Below the pieces are notes generated by a model, which did not search any database, was not told where the DNA came from, and was given only the letters and a program-made list of their open reading frames with translations. From Bdellovibrionales bacterium (GTDB taxonomy: Bacteria; Bdellovibrionota; Bdellovibrionia; Bdellovibrionales; UBA1609): 7,801 nucleotides of DNA. The stretch spans positions 2,255-10,055 of the forward strand of contig JAGRAG010000193.1 in assembly GCA_020435025.1 (NCBI GenBank). The letters are read 5' to 3'. The position numbers were made by a program, and so were the translations under genes. Below, in pieces: positions 5,873 through 7,801 of this stretch (within the stretch, counting starts at the first letter, position 1; each line of letters opens with the position of its first letter).

Positions 5873-7012
5873 ATGTCTAAGCCAGAAATAAGACGTAGAG
5901 CGCAGATTGGTTTCGGTACTCCTAACGATAGCTCAATACTTGAAACTTTCTCAACAACTCAAGGCTCTAGACCTTGGCCAACGATGACTGAGTCTCAGCG
6001 TGATGCAATCTCAAGTCCTGCTGAAGGGCTGACTATTTTTAACTCTGATACTTCAAAGATCAATATTTATTCTGGTAGCTCATGGGGTGATCTGAGTGGC
6101 GGCAGCGGAGACTGGACGTACACAGCAAAGACAACCACATATACAGCAGCAACAAATGATTTTATAAATGCCAATGCAACTTCCGGAGGATTCACGATAA
6201 CTCTTCCTGCTTCTTCAGGAAATTCTGGGAAAAGGATTGGAGTAAGAAAAAGTGATTCAAGCTCAAACGCCGTAACGGTTGACGGAAATAGCTCAGAAAC
6301 CATTAACGGATATCTAACTTATGTTTTAAAAGCTCAAAACGATGTTATTTATATAGAGTCAGATGGAACAAACTGGCTTGTAGTAAACTCTCAAATTCAA
6401 CCAACAATTCAGACATTCACATCAGGAAGCGGCACATATACAACGCCAAACGGAACCAAATACATTCGCGTACGAATGGTCGGCGGCGGCGGCGGCGGAG
6501 CTGGTTCTGGCACTAGTGGCGGCAGTGGCGGCGCAACGACCGCATCAACTTTTGGTTCATCGCTATTAAGCGCAGGTGGTGGTGGTTCTGCAACTGGCGG
6601 AGCTGGTTCCGGTGCGGCTGGTGGTAGTTCTTCATTAGGCACTGGACCAATAGGTATCGCACTAACTGGTGGTTCCGGTGGTGGTTCTGCTGCCGCTGTG
6701 AACATCCAAGGTGGCCAAGGCGGTAGCTCTGCATTCGGAGGCGGTGGTGGCGGTGGTGTCGCTGGTCCTGGTGCAGGACTTGCTGCTGCTGCCAATACTG
6801 GCGGCGGTGGCGGTGGCGCTGGGATGGGTGGTTCCGGTGGTTCTGCGGGCGGCGGTGGGGCTGGCGGGTATGTTGATGCCATTATCAATAATCCATCAAG
6901 CTCTTATTCTTACGTTGTAGGAACTGGCGGAACTGGCGGAACTGCGGGAACTGGTGGCGCGGCTGGTGGCGCAGGGGCAGCTGGAATAATCATTGTGGAG
7001 GAGTACTACTAA
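5873..7012 (+). CDS. tail fibre/adhesin with polyglycine-rich domain
   Basis: This 379-residue protein has three parts. Residues 1-75 contain RPWPTMTESQRDAISSPAEGL and IFNSDTSKINIYSGSSW, a pattern common near the N-terminus of phage tail fibres. Residues about 80-180 form a beta-rich module with FTITLPASSGNSGKRIGVRKS, VTVDGNSSETINGY and VIYIESDGTNWLVV, also common in fibres. From residue 181 (TFTSGSGTYTTPNGTKYIRVRMVGGGGGG) a glycine-rich region follows, dense at 204-332 and again at 350-371. The protein ends GIIIVEEYY, a typical closing strand of glycine-rich fibre domains. In T-even-like and Salmonella phage adhesins such regions pack as polyglycine type II helices whose loops contact the receptor; a similar role is inferred here. 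The glycine region is richer in GC than the neighbours because of GGC/GGT codons. The stop overlaps the next ATG by one base. Confidence 0.82.
   Translation: MSKPEIRRRAQIGFGTPNDSSILETFSTTQGSRPWPTMTESQRDAISSPAEGLTIFNSDTSKINIYSGSSWGDLSGGSGDWTYTAKTTTYTAATNDFINANATSGGFTITLPASSGNSGKRIGVRKSDSSSNAVTVDGNSSETINGYLTYVLKAQNDVIYIESDGTNWLVVNSQIQPTIQTFTSGSGTYTTPNGTKYIRVRMVGGGGGGAGSGTSGGSGGATTASTFGSSLLSAGGGGSATGGAGSGAAGGSSSLGTGPIGIALTGGSGGGSAAAVNIQGGQGGSSAFGGGGGGGVAGPGAGLAAAANTGGGGGGAGMGGSGGSAGGGGAGGYVDAIINNPSSSYSYVVGTGGTGGTAGTGGAAGGAGAAGIIIVEEYY
6482..6868 (+). repeat. low-complexity glycine-codon tract
   Basis: This stretch encodes glycine-rich residues 204-332 of the fibre. It opens with five GGC codons and a GGA, and has several G-runs written with mixed GGC/GGT/GGA codons. 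The segment GGTGGTTCCGGTGG occurs twice, near 6667 and 6827. It is internal to the gene and not a mobile element. Its repeats could support slippage or recombination between related phages. Confidence 0.75.
6920..6955 (+). repeat. four tandem 9-bp units in the fibre gene
   Basis: The unit GGAACTGGC is repeated twice exactly, followed by GGAACTGCG and GGAACTGGT, in frame. It encodes Gly-Thr-Gly, Gly-Thr-Gly, Gly-Thr-Ala and Gly-Thr-Gly at residues 350-361, just before the last strand. Confidence 0.85.
6997..7001 (+). promoter_or_regulatory. ribosome binding site of the holin-like gene
   Basis: GGAGG lies ten bases before ATG 7012, within the last codons of the fibre gene, where it also encodes part of VEEYY. 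Confidence 0.65.
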
Positions 7013-7251
7013 TGGACTCTGAAGTAATAGAAAAAATAGGCTCTCTCACAGCTAAGGTCGAAGCGGCTCACAAGCGAGTCGATAAGGTTGAGCAAGAAAT
7101 CAGAGAAGATCTAAAAGAACTTAATAAAGAGCTTAAGGAGCTAAATAGCTATATGAATAAAGGCAAAGGATGGGCTGCAGCTTTCATGCTTTTATCTGGG
7201 GCGAGTGGCGCAGGAATTTTATCTTTAATTAATTACTTATTTCATAAATAA
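7012..7251 (+). CDS. small coiled-coil membrane protein (XhlA/holin-like), putative
   Basis: This 79-residue protein has a charged coiled-coil N-terminal part (residues about 1-48, with repeated K-E-L/E-L-N-K heptads) and one hydrophobic membrane segment (about 53-76, GWAAAFMLLSGASGAGILSL) that ends at a short LFHK tail. This order is that of XhlA-like haemolysin/lysis accessory proteins and of some single-span phage holins. The start overlaps the stop of the fibre gene (TAATG). The location between fibre genes and a probable lipoprotein gene fits a lysis role, but no enzymatic partner is visible in the window. It could also be a membrane-anchored tail or superinfection protein. Confidence 0.55.
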   Translation: MDSEVIEKIGSLTAKVEAAHKRVDKVEQEIREDLKELNKELKELNSYMNKGKGWAAAFMLLSGASGAGILSLINYLFHK

Positions 7252-7256
7252 AGGAG
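7251..7256 (+). promoter_or_regulatory. ribosome binding site of the small helical protein
   Basis: AAGGAG begins at the last base of the preceding stop codon and lies six bases before ATG 7263, the strongest such site in the window. Confidence 0.7.
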
Positions 7257-7262
7257 ACACCA

Positions 7263-7469
7263 ATGGGATTTAGGGAAACATACGGCGGAATGGTAGAGGA
7301 CGCTTTAAACGTAGCGGTTGATAAATACTTAGATGCTGAGGATATTAAAAAGCAGCTTCATGAACAAATTGATAAACTGGTTGATGAAAAACTCGCGGAT
7401 CTTAAGGAAAAACTTAAGTCTAACGTTATCGACATGATCGATGGCCAAGACGATATTCCAAACGTCTAA
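7263..7469 (+). CDS. small helical protein of unknown function
   Basis: I do not recognise this 68-residue protein. It is acidic and probably helical, with a repeated pattern of hydrophobic and charged residues from about 11 to 58 (EDALNVAVDKYLDAEDIKK, then EQIDKLVDEKLADLKEKLK) that could form a coiled coil. It has no membrane segment and no signal peptide. A good ribosome binding site precedes it, and its stop TAA overlaps the next start by one base (TAATG), so it is part of the same transcript and is probably a real gene. Neighbours are a holin-like membrane protein and a hydrophobic N-terminus protein, so a role in the same small module is possible but unproven. Confidence 0.6.
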   Translation: MGFRETYGGMVEDALNVAVDKYLDAEDIKKQLHEQIDKLVDEKLADLKEKLKSNVIDMIDGQDDIPNV

Positions 7470-7768
7470 TGAGCTTACTAGCAACGGTCCTTACAAATAT
7501 CGGAACATGGCTTCTAGAGAAATTCGGAGCCATGCTTTCAGTACTTATTAAGAAGAAAACCAAAGAATCAGAGATCGAAAAAGCCGCCAATTCCGACGCC
7601 GCTATTCAACGAAAAATCATCGACCGTCTTGATGAACTCGACTCAATGATTTTGTTTCATAAAAACAATAATACACCAATACCTCAGAGCATTTTTGAAG
7701 AAATCGAAAGGTTAGAAAATGAACTTAAAGAAGTTAGTAGGAAAATTAATTCTCACCTTCTTGATTAG
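7469..7768 (+). CDS. membrane-associated protein, candidate inner spanin-like protein
   Basis: This 99-residue protein has a hydrophobic N-terminal segment (residues about 3-27), interrupted by Glu17 and Lys18, then Lys28-30, and a helical charged region ending in a coiled-coil-like EEIERLENELKEVSRKI (77-93). It starts at a TAATG junction without a clear ribosome binding site, so coupling is likely. An out-of-frame lipoprotein gene begins inside its end, as in Rz/Rz1 pairs, which makes an inner-spanin role possible. Against this, the positive charges follow the hydrophobic segment, which by the positive-inside rule would place the C-terminus in the cytoplasm. The segment may instead be an amphipathic membrane-surface helix. 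It could also be a general phage protein unrelated to lysis. Confidence 0.5.
   Translation: MSLLATVLTNIGTWLLEKFGAMLSVLIKKKTKESEIEKAANSDAAIQRKIIDRLDELDSMILFHKNNNTPIPQSIFEEIERLENELKEVSRKINSHLLD
7706..7711 (+). promoter_or_regulatory. ribosome binding site of the nested lipoprotein gene
   Basis: GAAAGG lies seven bases before ATG 7719, inside the previous gene, and supports translation of the nested frame. Confidence 0.55.
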
Positions 7769-7801
7769 TGGATGTGCCTCAGGGCCGCCAGTTATTGAGC
7801 C
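7719..7801 (+). CDS. lipoprotein, partial (candidate outer spanin, Rz1-like)
   Basis: This frame is open from ATG 7719 to the window edge, so only the first 27 residues and part of the next codon are visible. It starts MNLKKLVGKLILTFLISGC, with a positively charged n-region (two Lys, then one more), a hydrophobic stretch and a lipobox L-I-S-G-C at residues 15-19. Cleavage before Cys19 by the lipoprotein signal peptidase and lipid attachment are expected. The mature protein begins CASGPPVIE, including a Pro-Pro. It overlaps the last 50 bases of the preceding gene in the +1 frame. Short, proline-containing lipoproteins nested in an upstream gene are the hallmark of outer spanins, but the length and proline content beyond the edge are unknown. 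A different phage or prophage lipoprotein remains possible. Confidence 0.7.
   Translation, partial: MNLKKLVGKLILTFLISGCASGPPVIE

Noticed and set aside
6204..6221. A 6-bp inverted repeat (TTCCTG/CAGGAA with a six-base loop) as a possible terminator.
   Set aside because: It lies in the middle of the fibre gene, has a short stem and no following T run.
6409..6888. A proline-rich reading frame on the minus strand inside the glycine-rich fibre gene.
   Set aside because: Its prolines are the complement of glycine codons on the plus strand, and it has no ribosome binding site or independent support.
6711..6920. A valine- and alanine-rich plus-strand frame that looks like a membrane protein.
   Set aside because: It is an out-of-frame reading of the glycine codon repeats within the fibre gene and has no independent start signal.
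1..7801. CRISPR arrays, tRNA genes, insertion sequences or defence systems.
   Set aside because: No regularly spaced repeats, cloverleaf candidates, transposase-like frames or defence-type proteins were seen. The window is filled by coupled phage late genes.

Overview
The window is a dense, single-strand block of late structural genes from a tailed phage or prophage. All supported genes are on the + strand. They are separated by a few bases or overlap (ATGA, TTGA and TAATG junctions), and there is no intergenic gap large enough for an ordinary promoter or terminator. The gene order fits a long non-contractile (siphovirus-type) tail: tail assembly chaperone with a -1 frameshift product, tape measure protein, a Dit-like distal tail protein, a hub-like baseplate protein, then three fibre or receptor-binding type proteins. 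No sheath, baseplate wedge or spike gene is visible. The DNA is AT-rich by eye, with many AGA/AGG and A/T-ending codons, except in the glycine-rich fibre gene. The host cannot be named. The partial lipoprotein gene at the right edge, with a clear lipobox in a possible lysis context, points to a diderm (Gram-negative) host.

Layout. Positions 1-37 hold only the possible end of an upstream gene plus a ribosome binding site. Positions 38-732 encode the tail assembly chaperone and its frameshifted extension. The shift site is a run of nine A at 446-454, and the -1 frame opens exactly there. Positions 719-2680 encode the tape measure protein, 2683-3504 a Dit-like protein with a discoidin-like N-terminal half, and 3501-4724 a hub-like protein starting at TTG. 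Positions 4726-5451 and 5448-5861 encode two short fibre-tip proteins that appear to share an N-terminal anchor motif. Positions 5873-7012 encode a fibre/adhesin with a long polyglycine-rich domain.

From 7012 the window changes to small genes: a coiled-coil plus membrane-anchor protein of XhlA/holin-like design (7012-7251), a small helical protein of unknown function (7263-7469), a protein with a hydrophobic N-terminus and helical C-terminus (7469-7768), and the start of a lipoprotein gene nested out of frame in the end of the previous gene (7719 to beyond 7801). The last pair resembles an overlapping Rz/Rz1 spanin arrangement, but the evidence is incomplete because the second gene is cut by the window edge.

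The genes would work together as follows. The chaperone and its fusion product coat the tape measure protein during tail assembly. The tape measure sets tail length and ends on the Dit-like and hub proteins. The fibre proteins attach there to recognise the host surface. The small right-hand genes may act in lysis. I see no clearly novel system; the most notable points are the frameshift site, the nested lipoprotein gene, the shared fibre anchor and the repeat-rich adhesin.
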